Shown: positions 35,045-45,631 of the stretch, in pieces | Numbering within the stretch: position 1 is the first letter of the stretch | Layout of the letters: each line of letters begins with the position of its first letter | DNA from: Enchytraeus crypticus | Lineage: Eukaryota; Annelida; Clitellata; Enchytraeida; Enchytraeidae | NCBI GenBank assembly: GCA_905160935.1 | Contig: CAJHZI010000203.1 | Span: forward strand, 2,016,001-2,080,000 | Direction: 5' to 3' | DNA: 64,000 nt | Translations under genes and position numbers: made by a program | The notes under the pieces: generated by a model | What the model was told of the DNA's origin: nothing | What the model saw: only the letters and a program-made list of their open reading frames with translations | The model's database searches: none

Positions 35045-36345
35045 GTAACGGCAATTTGGATTTAAACAAAAAGTCGGATGCACTAACGCCTTGCATAATC
35101 TTAGAAAAGTTGTTAATTACTTCAATAATGGAAACACTGCAGTAAATATTGGGGTAATTGATCTGAAAAAAGCTTTTGATAAATGCAATGGTTATGGAAT
35201 TTTATGTATGTTGCAGAACAGAGGTGTAAATAAATGTGTATTAAATGTGCTAGAAAATTGGTTTTCCAAAAACTCTACAACTGTTAAATGGAAAAATTGT
35301 ATGTCTATTTTTGTGCTTCTATTATCTGGTGTTAAACAAGGAGGAGTTCTGTCACCCATGTTATTTGCGTAATTTGTGGATAATATATTGAGTGTATTAG
35401 AGCAATCTAATTTAGGATGCTTTGTTAATTATAAATGCTTTAACAGCTTCATGTATGCTGATGATTTAATTTTGATTAGTGCATCGGTTACTGATTTACA
35501 GCTTATGTTTGATATATGTGATAATGTTTTCAATGAGTTAGATTTGCCAATAAATGTGTCAAAATGCCATTGTATAAGAATAGGCCCAAGGTGTAGCTAT
35601 TCATGCTCACCTTTAAGTATTCAAGGAGTTGCAATTAATTGGGTGGAATCTATTAAATACTTAGGAGTCACTATTTGTAAGGCAAAAAATTTTAAATGCC
35701 AATGAGAAGAATCAAAAGGGAAATTTTTAGAGCTGCTAACACCATTTTAGGAAGGCTGGGAACAAAAGCATCTGAAGATGTCATTCTTAAACTGCTTGAT
35801 AGTAATGGTGTATCAGCATTGCTTTATGGCACTGCTGCTGCCACCTTGCGAGATTCAGACTTAAAGAGTATGAGTAGAGCATATGACAGTATCTTTTCGA
35901 AGATCTTTCATACGACTGACAAGGAAGTAATTATGTGGTGTCAATATTATTTTGGTTTTTGGCCTTTGAGTATCTTATATAAATACCATACATATAATTT
36001 TTTAAACAAATTAGTATTAGATGCCAAAATTATTAAAGGGATCGAATTAGATCATCCAGATTATTTAGAATTTGAAAGTTTACAAAGGAAATATAATATT
36101 TCGTTTGTTGATTCTGTTGCTAAAGTACGATTAAAATTTTGAATCTACGTTGACAAAATGCTACATATTGAATATTCTAATGAATAATTGAGTTGATTTG
36201 ATTCTGTTTGTCACTTGTAAACTACAAGGTTTGCATTGCTTAGCTGTACTTGTATGCAAAGTGTTGTTTCTTTTCGTTTATTTTTCTTTCTTTTTTCTAT
36301 ATCTTTGTTCGAAACTATCATGTATTGGTGAAATAAAGTCTATAT
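35045..36345 (+). pseudogene. non-LTR retrotransposon RT with intact YADD, recently decayed
   Basis: RT motifs run in order: GFKQKVGCTNALHNL, palm A VIDLKKAFDK, GVKQGGVLSPMLFA, palm C FMYADDLILIS, PINVSKCHCIRIG and SIKYLGVTI, then a C-terminal region to 36142. Only two breaks were found: a TAA at 35370-35372 and a frameshift near 35697. The 5' end is missing; it starts inside RT. The 3' end is GGTGAAATAAAGTCTATATAAT, running into ATAAT repeats. It differs clearly from the LINEs at 15.6 and 33.8 kb. Confidence 0.87.
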
Positions 36346-36635
36346 AATATAATATAATATAATGCAATGTAATATAATATAATGTAATGTAATGTAATGT
36401 AATATAATTTAATTATATATAATATATGTAATATAATATAATATAATATAATATAATATAATATAATATAATATAATATAATATAATATAATATAATATA
36501 ATATATTATAATATAATATAACATAGCATAACATAATATAACATAGTATTATATAGTATAACATAACATAAAATAACATAACATAACATAACTTATTATA
36601 ATAATATCATATCATATATCATATTATATTATATC
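36340..36635 (+). repeat. (ATAAT)n pentamer satellite on LINE 3' end
   Basis: About 200 bp of ATAAT with ATAAC and ATGTA variants start exactly at the 3' end of the preceding LINE. Confidence 0.93.
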
Positions 36636-36639
36636 TCTT

Positions 36640-36735
36640 TCGTATTGTTATTTGTATGACTATATGCATGTTCCTATTGTTTGTACAATCTGTGCTGTGA
36701 TTAACAAATAAACGATATTAAATATAAAATATATA
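36640..36735 (+). mobile_element. short LINE 3'-end fragment
   Basis: TGCATGTTCCTATTGTTTGTAC, CTGTGCTGTGATTAACAAATAAACG then a simple repeat. This has the design of a LINE 3'UTR with AATAAA and a tandem-repeat tail, sandwiched between two satellites. Confidence 0.5.
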
Positions 36736-37120
36736 ATATCATATAATATCATATAATATCATATAATATCATATAATATCATATAATACCATATAATATC
36801 ATATAATATCATATAATATCATATAATATCATATAATATCATATAATATCATATAATATCATATAATATCATATAATATCATATAATATCATATAATATC
36901 ATATAATATCATATAATATCATATAATATCATATAATATCATATAATATCATATATCATATAATATCATATAATATCTTTTAATATTATATTATATAATA
37001 TATTATATTATAATGTAATATAATGCAATACAATACAATAAAATACAATACAATACGATACAATACAATACAATACAATACGATACAATACAATACAATA
37101 CAATATACAATATTATGTCT
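36736..37120 (+). repeat. decamer (ATAATATCAT)n and pentamer (CAATA)n satellites
   Basis: About 23 near-perfect decamers (36738-36980) are followed by ATATT-rich sequence and about 90 bp of CAATA/CGATA pentamers (37020-37105). Confidence 0.95.
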
Positions 37121-37685
37121 ACCAGATAATAAATAATATGATATGATATTATTGTCTGGTATTATACTACTCGCCAGTGGTATTGCTGATGAATCAGTTG
37201 TGTGCAGTTGCGTACTGTTGTGTACACAACATCTAGATATATTGCGTTAAGTTGACCTATCAATTATGAGATTGTTATCTACGTAATTGCATGTCTAGCT
37301 GCAGTATTGGTTACTGTAGCTTAACTGAAGAGTTAGTTACAGTTTTAATCGAGTCTGCATGTTGGACGTTGTATTACAGGTTCTATGAATCATCGCTAAC
37401 TTAGTTAACTTAGCACTAAGCACTAAGTATAACATCTTTTGTTTTTATACTAACGTTATGAAAGTTACATATAGGTTTAAACAGGACTTGTTTCGAACAT
37501 TTTTTTGTAATGTGATGATCATTCGATGTTCGGAATTAACCTGTTGCGACTTTTATTGTGTGAAATCTATAATAAACTTGAAGTAGCGAATACTCTAGAA
37601 GATATAAAGTACATCAATAATCGCTTGGTTCTGATATGAAGATTTCGATAGATATTTCAATATTCGATATTTGAAATTAAGTTCT
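37121..37685. other. no gene seen
   Basis: Unique sequence. Any upstream exon of the CARD gene would have to lie here or further left, but no confident candidate was found. Confidence 0.4.
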
Positions 37686-37689
37686 CCGC

Positions 37690-38037
37690 ATTGTGTCCGG
37701 ATCGCTGAAGAATAGACCAACATTGGACTGCACGTGTCGTAAAAGGTGACAAAAATCCAAACCAACGTCAGAAATGGCACTAGGACAGTGAGGGCATAGG
37801 CTCCAGAATTTGCTAAATAAATTCTAATCCCGACCCTGGCTAAACTGCGATTCTAGAGAAAAAGAAGAAGATGATTTTTCCGATATATTCTTAGAATATT
37901 CATCTGATATTCGCAATTTTTATATTTGAGTCATCGTGTTGTTTTAGGCGCCCGTTTTTGCAGGGTCTGCAAGCGACGTCCCTGACATAGCCTTATGATG
38001 AGAAACCGGACGTTAAATTCTTATTGATTGATTGATA
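37690..38037 (+). mobile_element. interspersed repeat family G and a (TGAT)n-ended tail
   Basis: 37690-37865 has GACTGCACGTGTCGTAAAAGG, TAGGCTCCAGAATTTGC and CCCGACCCTGGCTAAAC. 37970-38036 has GCGACGTCCCTGACATAGCC, GATGAGAAACCGGACGTTAAA and TTCTTATTGATTGATTGAT. Confidence 0.7.
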
Positions 38038-38269
38038 TGTCAGTAGGACGAATTCCAATTTTATCCACTCAATTTTATCCATATACTTAAGTATATGGTT
38101 TGTGAAATGTTCTAGTTTATTTGTAGTTTCTGAAGTCAATCCTGCAATATTGTTTTATAAATTTAAAATTTAAAAAAATCATTATTTCAGATACAGTTTC
38201 ATAGGCTGAATTTAGATGATATTATCAATATAATTGTTTATTTTTGGAGTTCTCGTTTACTGCCTCATC

Positions 38270-38498
38270 ATGATTGTCGACTTTTGTTTGCTACTCTGGG
38301 AGCGACTGATTTCACCCTACGTGGTAGGTCGGCTACGGGTACTACTTTGGAGCCGTGAATTGCCAGCTTTGCTTTCTGGAGAGGAAATCATTGGCACACA
38401 CAAGGATGACGATGAAAAGGAACAGGGCAATTCAGATATTGAGTCGAAGTATTCTGTGACTTTAGCCTCTCATTCAGAGTCACACCTCCACGAAACGG
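38270..38498 (+). CDS. CARD gene exon 1 (or internal exon)
   Basis: Open from ATG 38270; the donor ACGG|GTAAGT is strong and phase 1. The reading frame is open back to 38234, and TTTATTTTTGGAG could be an acceptor, so the true start is uncertain. Confidence 0.55.
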
Positions 38499-41400
38499 GT
38501 AAGTTAATGTGTAGGCTTATTTTAACACATTGAGTAAGGCATAATTGGTTTAAAACGCAGTATTGAACTTTAACAGAAGAGCAGTAAAAGATATAAAATA
38601 GACGCATGCATCAATAGATTAAGGATTTTAGCCTATTTATAATTCGAGTAATACATGTAGGCTAAATTAATAAATTGACACGAGTGGCTAGAACTCTAGC
38701 TTAGAGGGCAGGCTGAGTCAATGATTCATTAGGATTTAGATGACGGGTCTGTAGATGCTAGATTCAAATCCAATAGATTTCCCTGTTGTTTTTATCATTT
38801 CAAGAGTAAAACTTCATGATTTTGAAGTTTGACGTTTAAAGACAAATTAGCTTTAGGTCATAAAATTGTGTTAACGGAAAGCTAGTTTATAATTAGAAGG
38901 CATTGAAGCTCTACTTCGACGCATGATTGAAATATTTGGCATATTAATAGTTGCATTAATTAATCATTTAAATAAGTTAATTTAACATCAAATACAAAGA
39001 GTAGCATATATAAATATGTAACATATATAAATAATTGGAAGATATCATATTATTGTTTCTGTGGAGATATTCATTCAAGGCTATACTTCACTGATGAGTG
39101 CTCGGAGAAAATAGAGTTCGCACACGAATGCATACATGTATTTATCATATATGGACATTAACTAAGAAGCTAGAAGAGACGACAATAGATGAAGTTTTTC
39201 GGACACATTATGCGGAACAAAATCGGTGAAAAAACCGTAGTGACAGGAATAATAGATGTCAAAAGGTGCAATGGTCGACAGCGGATGACGTTTATTAAGA
39301 GTCTTAGCAAATGGATGCAGTTAACTGAAACAGAGCAACAATGAACAGAGACATACGGAGAAATATGACCATGACCGCCCAGGCTTGGAACAGACACGGC
39401 ACTTAGAGAAGAAGAACTAAAGAAGCAGTTTAATTTTCGAACTATTTTCTAATAAAGCAGTTAACTTACCATTTTAGCTATTGCTTTTATTTTTATTCCC
39501 ACTCAAAGTGAGCTTACGTGCTCAGTAAGAGCAAATAGTTGACCAAAACGTTGGTCCCTTCTCAAATGTTGAAACTCTATCAAACCTTGATGTATTTTAG
39601 TTTGGTATATACTATATAGCTCCTGAAGTGGTTTTCTATTGCCTTCCTGGTTTTACGCTGCGTTGTTTATAATGACACACGCATTTTAAGGTTTGCGTAT
39701 TCTGTAATGGATCGAACACTACGCGCACACCGTACACCGTAGATGTAAATAGTACAAACTTAAACTACAGTTTTACTTTGTTCCAGAATCAGATCAGAGG
39801 TCAAAGAACCTTGTTGAGATTTCAGATAGAGCTGCTACAGGTTATCTGAGTGACAAAGCTGAACTGGAGGCCCTTCCTCTACAACTGTCATCAGCTGATG
39901 GAGACATCGACATCGGCGTTGAAGATAGTTTTGGGAATAACCACAAATCTGGGTATAACCAAAGTAAAATTGAGGCTGATAAGGACGAAGATGACACAGA
40001 GGATTTGGATGATGTCTCATCTGCCGAATCGGATTTTGAGGATGGAATGAAGGGAAATGACAACCATCTGGAGCGCGCTGTTGCGGAAAGCTTCCAAGAA
40101 CACCTCGGAGGTAAATTTGAAGATACGAGAGTTGAAGAGGAAGACCTAGGTGGAGAGAATAATACGAATGAATTCATCAGTCGGCCAGAATATAGTGAAT
40201 CGTCCACTGCGCCATCTGTCTTGAGCGACAAAGGTTTCTTGTTTAGTTTCTGAATAAATGTATCGTAACGAAATGGTTCTAAAATTAAACTATTAAATAG
40301 AGTTTAAAAAGATTTCTTTATTGTCTTTTAGAAATAAGTAAACCAATGCAGCCATTATTAGGTAGGTGTAAGGGTATATTTTCTTACTATGACGCGCAAG
40401 TTTCAGCTCTCCATCGATCAGCTATTTATATTTCTACTGATGGCTATCATCTGCATTTGTAGACTCTTACAAAACATATGCAGTTTTTAGTTTTTTAGTT
40501 ATGAATATAACCTGATTATCTGATTGTCCGGTTATATTCATAAGTTCAAAATATGTATTAATATCTTACACATATATAATGTAAACAGAAATTATTGAAA
40601 TGATCAACTATAGTGATGTAATACATACATACAGGCCTATGCGTTAATAATATTCCACTATATGTCAAAGAAGATTGATTAGCCAGTCAATTATTAATAG
40701 GAAATTATAAGAACATTTCTCTAATCAAATCAATTTATTGCTGACGCATACAGGTCCTCATAACAAAGAGAAGCAGAAACTAACAGGAATATGCAATGAA
40801 CAGATCGCGTGGCTGATTAAATTGATAAATTTTATTTGTATATAATTTGGAAAGTCTAACAGAGTAGGGGTAACGTCATGAAGTTTTAAATGACAGATCC
40901 TGAGGTGAATTGAACCCTCCTGGGTTCGATTCCCTGCCGTGCTGATCTGAGGGTAAAATCTCGGACATTCATAGGACTGGCTAAACGGAAAATGGACAAA
41001 ATTGCCTAACGAATTTAATATGCGGTATTAAAAAGTGATATATATCAATATAGTTGATCATTTCACTATAATGCGTGTTTAAAGTTTTCTGTCTATCTCC
41101 TCTTGGATGTCTGCTAATTTCTTGGCACTTAATTCATCTAAGATTGAATACTTGTTGGTTAGGACACCTCAACAGCTTTTGAAGCTGAATGGGAAAACTC
41201 TTTCGTTATCTTCGGGTATTAAAATATCACCTGTTTCTTGTGTGAGAAATCTCGGTGTATCCTTGATAAACACCTAACCTTCCACGAACACATAACTAAA
41301 ACTTCACAAGCATGTTTCTTCTATATCCGTGATCTTCGTCGAATACGTCCACATTTGTCACGTGAGACAGTTGCTACAATTGGTGCTGCTCTTGTGCAAT

Positions 41401-44400
41401 CGCAGTTGGACTACTGCAATTCCCTGTTTTTAAATCTCCCTGGCTGTGAGATTGATCGGTTGTAGCTGGTTCAGCATTCTCTTGCGAGAGTAAATTTTTG
41501 TTGTTCCAAGTACTCACATATTACGCCTATTTTAAAGTCTTTTCACTGGCTAAAGATTAAAGGGCGTATCATTTACAAAACAGCTTCGTTAACCTATAAG
41601 TTCATCACCATCCGTGGACAAACTTGTATGTCTCACTTGATTAAAGTGATGCAGCCTGCTGTTACTCTATCTTCTAAATTAATTACTCTTGTGAGACCTA
41701 GCTTACCTTCACGCTCTAAGCTATATAATCGTTCTTTCCAGCATGCTGCACCGCAGATCTGTAATCCTCTTCCATCCAATCTTCGGAACTCTTCATTTGA
41801 ATCACATCGGCCTTTTCTTTCCTATGCTAAGTTCCATAGGCAGTTGAAGACCTATCTTTTCCATCTCTCGTTTCCATCAAGTGTCCATGAGCAGCGACCT
41901 GCGTCTAAACCACCTTTTCTTTAATTCCCTTTACTTTGGACTAATTTTCTTGATTTTGAATTTGCACTGTTTTGGACCATTTATTTTGCTCGCCGGCTTG
42001 ATTTTGACTCAATAGTGCTCGATGTTGTCATTGATGACTGTAGCACTCTAATTGTTATTATTATTATTATTTACTTTTTACTTTTAAAGAGACGCCTATG
42101 TTTTAGATTTCAGGCGCAGTTTGGAATGGCAGCATGGACTACTGGAGCAGCTGGTGCAGAACGGGTGTCTCTCCGAGAAGAACATGAGAGATCTGGAGGA
42201 ATGTTTCCACAGCGAGGGACAGCGAGCTAATGCACTGCTTAAGTTCATTAATTCTTCAAATATCAACAAATTTGAAGAGGGATTGGTAGCATCAAATCAA
42301 ACACACCTGATGAATTTTGTTAGAAAAAATGGAAGTAAGCCAAGACGTCATTATTATTTATGATGAAATTATTTGATAATAAATAAGTAAAAAATTATTA
42401 ATAGTGTGCTTTTTATTGTTCTTAAACGAGCACATTTCTTTCGTCATATGCTTATAAAATTACAAATTGCAAAATATCTTATTGTAAACGATATTCGCAA
42501 AGTTCTTATTTTCTCTGTTACTGTTAAACCTTCTCTATTTATCAAGGCTGTTAATATTTGTTATAGTAAAGCGATTCTTTTACTATACCATTGTAGCAAC
42601 AAGGATGTTAATATTATAAAAGTATGGGTTGTTTTAGGCCTATCTACCTAGACTCGGTCTAGGGGAAAACTACTTATAAAGAACTACAACACAAGGTAGA
42701 CAGGAAAAACACTATACTCTTATTTTTCATACACTTACTCTTACACTTACTCTTAGATTTCATGCTGTATATTATTTTGGACTTTTTATAATTTGTATGT
42801 AATATTGTAGTGGCGTGTGATTCTGAAATAAACTTAAACTCTCTCATATGTTGCTTAATCGCCCGTACTCACAAAGTCACACATACAAACTTAGTCATAA
42901 TACAATACTACGAAGTGTACTTTATTATCTAAGTAGTACTTAGCTTAGAAGGGGAGAAGAGGAGTCCGAAGCGCGGGAACACAACAGCTGCTAGCTCACG
43001 AGAACCAGGAAAACAGGGAGAACCTCTCTCAAGCACCAACCGGATACGACTAAAAAAGATAAATCGTTCCGATTTACCACGATAACTATTAAGGGGCAAA
43101 GGTCGGTTTTCGAACTCAAACATAAAGCTCTTGTTTTAAGGAAAGAAAGACAACAAGAACAATCGTACAAGATAACAGTACGATTACAGTATTTACTATT
43201 GTAAAGCGATTTTTACTATACTATTGTGGTAAGAAGGATGTTAATATTTACTATAGTAAAGCGATTCTTTAACTATAGTATTGTGGTAACAGGGATGTTA
43301 ATATTTACAATGGTATAGACGATTCTTATTGAAATGGTGGGATATCTAATAAGCTCGATCAGGTGTCCGACCGCAGATCAGTAGATACGAGGTTTAAATC
43401 TTGAGTACTCTGTTACTGATATCTTTTAGAAATAATAAACTTTAGTTGATACCGTCTTTCTAAACTTCTTGAACATAATTATTTCAATCTAACTTTAACT
43501 TAACTGAAGAATAGACTAACTGACTGTTACTGCACAGTCGAAAGGAGGCGACTGAGCAAGACCTGAGGACGGCATTGAAAACCACATCAGTAGCCATTTT
43601 ATTCCCAAGCTATATGTTACATAAAACATAGTCTTTTGTAAAAAGCTGGTAAAGCTAAGGTTAACATCAGTTTCCTCACTCGAAAGCAATGTCAGTGTCG
43701 CTCGAGCCCATGATTTGAACCTCGCACATACTGATCGAGTATCCTAACGACATCACCACTGGCTCCAGCCAGTAGAGTGTGCTTATTGATCGATGATGTG
43801 CTCTTTATGCAGCGTGAAAGCAGACCTGACTCTGATGACGTACCTTGGACCTGCCAGTTGGCTGAACACTAAAGAGTGAATTTTAACTGCATTTGTTAAT
43901 TGTTGTGCAGTTAGAGACCCTCCTGACGACACTGATTGGCCAGCGAGTGACTCTGACATTGCACCCATTATAAACTTCTATCCTGAACTGGTGGAGGTGA
44001 TGGACCACAAGTGTTTAGCTGATCAACTGCTTCAGCAGAATTGTCTTAATTCTGATCAAAAAGAAATGATTTCTTTTGAAGGTATAATTAGTCGAGAAAA
44101 GAATAGAAGACTTTTGAAGATTATGTTAAGAAGAAGCGTTGGGCAGCTGGATATATTTTATCAGTGCCTGAAAACTTATCATAAAGAACTTTGGAGCAAA
44201 ATGTTTCCAAAGCAAGGTAAATGCACAGTATATCAAAGGCCATCTGCAATGCATCCTACTTTCCTCTCTTTTTCTGCCTCTCTCCCGCTCTCATCCGTTT
44301 TTTCTCTCTCTCTTTCTCTCCCTCTCTTGCACTCTCAATCTATCTATCTCTTTATATTATCATTGCTCGCATAGATGTTAATATTCCTACATGCAGTTCT

Positions 44401-45631
44401 CAGTTCCTTCCTTTATCTGACATCTTAATAGCTTTGAACTTGTCAAACGCCAAGGTCATCTTTTATCATATGCTCTTAATTCGTCAAATTTATCATTCTA
44501 GCATTGTTCTTCTACTTTGTTAGCGGTTCTAGGATAGATATTTAATCTCGCATGTTCTATGTACTCTATTTAGTAATAGGGAAAGTAATTCTTGGTGAAG
44601 TTGGTCCACTTTGCTTTCCTCAGTTTCTGCCTTAATCGCCTCTTACGTACACGCAGCAGCTGCTTGCTTGCGGCTGTCCTATTCTGATGTGATTTCAACC
44701 ACACCAGAGTACAGCACGAGGGGATTTCTAAAATTACTTTAAGTCCAGTTCTATTTTTTCACAAATAATTTTGATTTGTTATAGTTTCCAATTTTGGAAG
44801 AACTTTCTATGATTGCTGGCGCTTGCTTCTATTATTTCCAATCTGTGGCGGTGTCTGGATTTAATCAGTGGTAGCTTGGATTCAGTGAAGCTTGCAACTT
44901 TAATGAATATTGAAATTAAGAAATAAGAATAATAAAATTTAAACTTTTGTTTTCTCAACCAAGTAAGAAGTTTGTATTTGCTGATTATATTTGACCATTT
45001 CCCATTTATATTCTGCCTCTGCGAAACGTCCTAACTAGTTGTAGTAGGTTACCCTAGCCCTGACAGCCCCACATCCTATTCCTTTGCCACACTTGTCACA
45101 ATTATCCTTCAAGTAAACGTTCCTCCGTTTTCTTCATGAAGCCACACAATGATAAAAGTCACACATATTTTGCCTCTCAAGTAAACATCTGAAATTTGGC
45201 CCGATCCAGTAAAATCTCTTTACTAGAGACTCTGCTGATAAATTAGCATGTATTTGTTGTTAGGTGAGCGCCTGTTTGCGGTAGATCTTGGGGTAGAGTC
45301 TGAAAATCTAGCCTGGTGTTTGGAAGAATTCAAAGAGAAGAAGAAAGAAATCCTAGACCAAGCTTCTGCTTCTAAAGTTGATATTCGTCAAGTGTCCGGC
45401 AGAATGTACATGGTTCCTAAACCCGAGAATTTGGATGAAGGAGATTCAATCACACCTAGTAAAGAAGAGATGTTCAAGGTGGTGCAGGATTTGCAGAGAA
45501 TTATGAAAGAGTTTACTACAAGAATTGAGAGACGCGTGGCAGATTCCACGACTGTCAAAGCTGCAGCAAGTGAAAAGAAAGCTCCTGGTTTGTGGGCCTG
45601 TTTCCCTCAGTTCTTAATAAAACTTATTTAA
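38270..45631 (+). CDS. double-CARD adaptor-like gene (assembled from six exons)
   Basis: By splice consensus and phase I join 38270-38498, 39787-40233, 40332-40361, 42107-42334, 43911-44216 and 45264-45631. All five introns are phase 1, no junction makes a stop, and the protein is about 535 aa. In order: a hydrophobic/aromatic N-terminus with a half-CARD-like helix pair (LLWERLISPYVVGRLRVLL); an acidic Ser/Asp/Glu linker (about 77-225); a CARD-like helical bundle (LLEQLVQNGCLSEKNMRDLE, ANALLKFI); a second, clearer CARD (CLADQLLQQNCLNSDQKEMI, RRLLKIMLRR, FYQCLKTYHKELW); and a Lys/Glu-rich tail. CARDs pair with other CARDs in apoptotic and innate-immune complexes; that role is family knowledge and no partner is known. 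Exon 1 is in frame with an acceptor-like GGAG at 38249 (also phase 1), so a 5' exon may be missing. SINEs and LINE pieces sit in the introns. Confidence 0.68.
39150..39410 (+). mobile_element. LINE C-terminal fragment in CARD gene intron
   Basis: A conceptual reading of about 39180-39400 gives KFFGHIMRN, RCNGRQRMTFIKSL and HLEKKN, typical of the C-terminal end of RT ORFs. It is a different subfamily from 15.6-17.5 kb. No intact ORF is present. Confidence 0.6.
39787..40233 (+). CDS. CARD gene exon 2, acidic linker
   Basis: Acceptor TTTGTTCCAG|AATC. Codes for an Asp/Glu/Ser-rich region (DEDDTEDLDDVSSAESDFED). The donor CAAAG|GTTTCT is weak. Reading through it gives KGFLFSF and a stop at 40251-40253 that overlaps an AATAAA, a plausible alternative 3' end. 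Confidence 0.65.
40332..40361 (+). CDS. CARD gene 30-nt microexon
   Basis: Acceptor TTGTCTTTTAG, donor ATTAG|GTAGGT; phase 1 on both sides, adding 10 residues (about EISKPMQPLL). Skipping it also keeps frame, so it may be alternative or spurious. Confidence 0.4.
40862..41076 (+). mobile_element. tRNA-derived SINE, family B, in CARD gene intron
   Basis: TAGGGGTAACGTCATGAAG, TGGGTTCGATTCC (B box), CTGAGGGTAAAATCTCGGAC and the tail TAGTTGATCATTTCACTATAAT. The sense copy shows the family's A- and B-box order. Confidence 0.85.
41085..42075 (+). pseudogene. Jockey/CR1-like LINE 3' part (family F) in CARD gene intron
   Basis: RT-thumb and C-terminal coding segments in shifting frames: RDLRRIRPHLSRETVA, LVQSQLDYCNSLFLNLP, then FQHAAPQICNPLPSNLR. 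The 3' end CAATAGTGCTCGATGTTG...TCTAATTG runs into (TTA)n just before the acceptor of the CARD exon at 42107. Confidence 0.82.
42107..42334 (+). CDS. CARD gene exon with first CARD-like domain
   Basis: Acceptor CTATGTTTTAG, donor GGAA|GTAAGC. Its 75 full codons give amphipathic helices with the CARD pattern LL..LV..G.LSE....LE...........LL.FI. Confidence 0.75.
42335..43639. other. CARD gene intron with retroelement tails
   Basis: 42765-42840 ends GTGATTCTGAAATAAACTTAAAC, a LINE-tail type end. 43175-43320 contains three to four imperfect copies of TTAATATTTACTATAGTAAAGCGATTCTTT, an internal direct repeat that also occurs at 42545-42600. 43355-43450 is a decayed family A SINE and 43500-43600 a family D relic. 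Confidence 0.55.
43640..43772 (-). mobile_element. tRNA-derived SINE, family A, in CARD gene intron
   Basis: On the minus strand it reads CTGGCTGGAGCCAGTGGTGA, ..TCAGTATGTGCGAGGTTCAA (B box), TGACATTGCTTTCGAGTGAG, GAAACTGATGTTAACC and TTTACCAGCTTTT. Confidence 0.83.
43911..44216 (+). CDS. CARD gene exon with second CARD domain
   Basis: Acceptor TAATTGTTGTGCAG, donor AAGCAAG|GTAAAT. Contains ELVEVMDHKCLADQLLQQN and a helix-3/4 region RREK-like (SREKNRRLLKIML). This is the best CARD match in the gene. Confidence 0.8.
44217..45263. other. CARD gene intron with family D relic
   Basis: A CT-rich patch at 44260-44350 follows the donor. 44630-44720 is an antisense family D fragment (CGCCTCTTACGTACACGCAGC, CTATTCTGATGTG). 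No other gene was seen. Confidence 0.55.
45264..45631 (+). CDS. CARD gene last exon
   Basis: Acceptor TATTTGTTGTTAG in phase. A charged, coiled-coil-prone tail (LEEFKEKKKEIL, LQRIMKEFTTRIERR) with no known domain. An AATAAA at 45616-45621 lies inside the coding end, ten bases before the TAA. Confidence 0.7.

Noticed and set aside
36738-36980. CRISPR-like regular array
   Set aside because: Continuous decamer satellite without spacers, in an animal genome.
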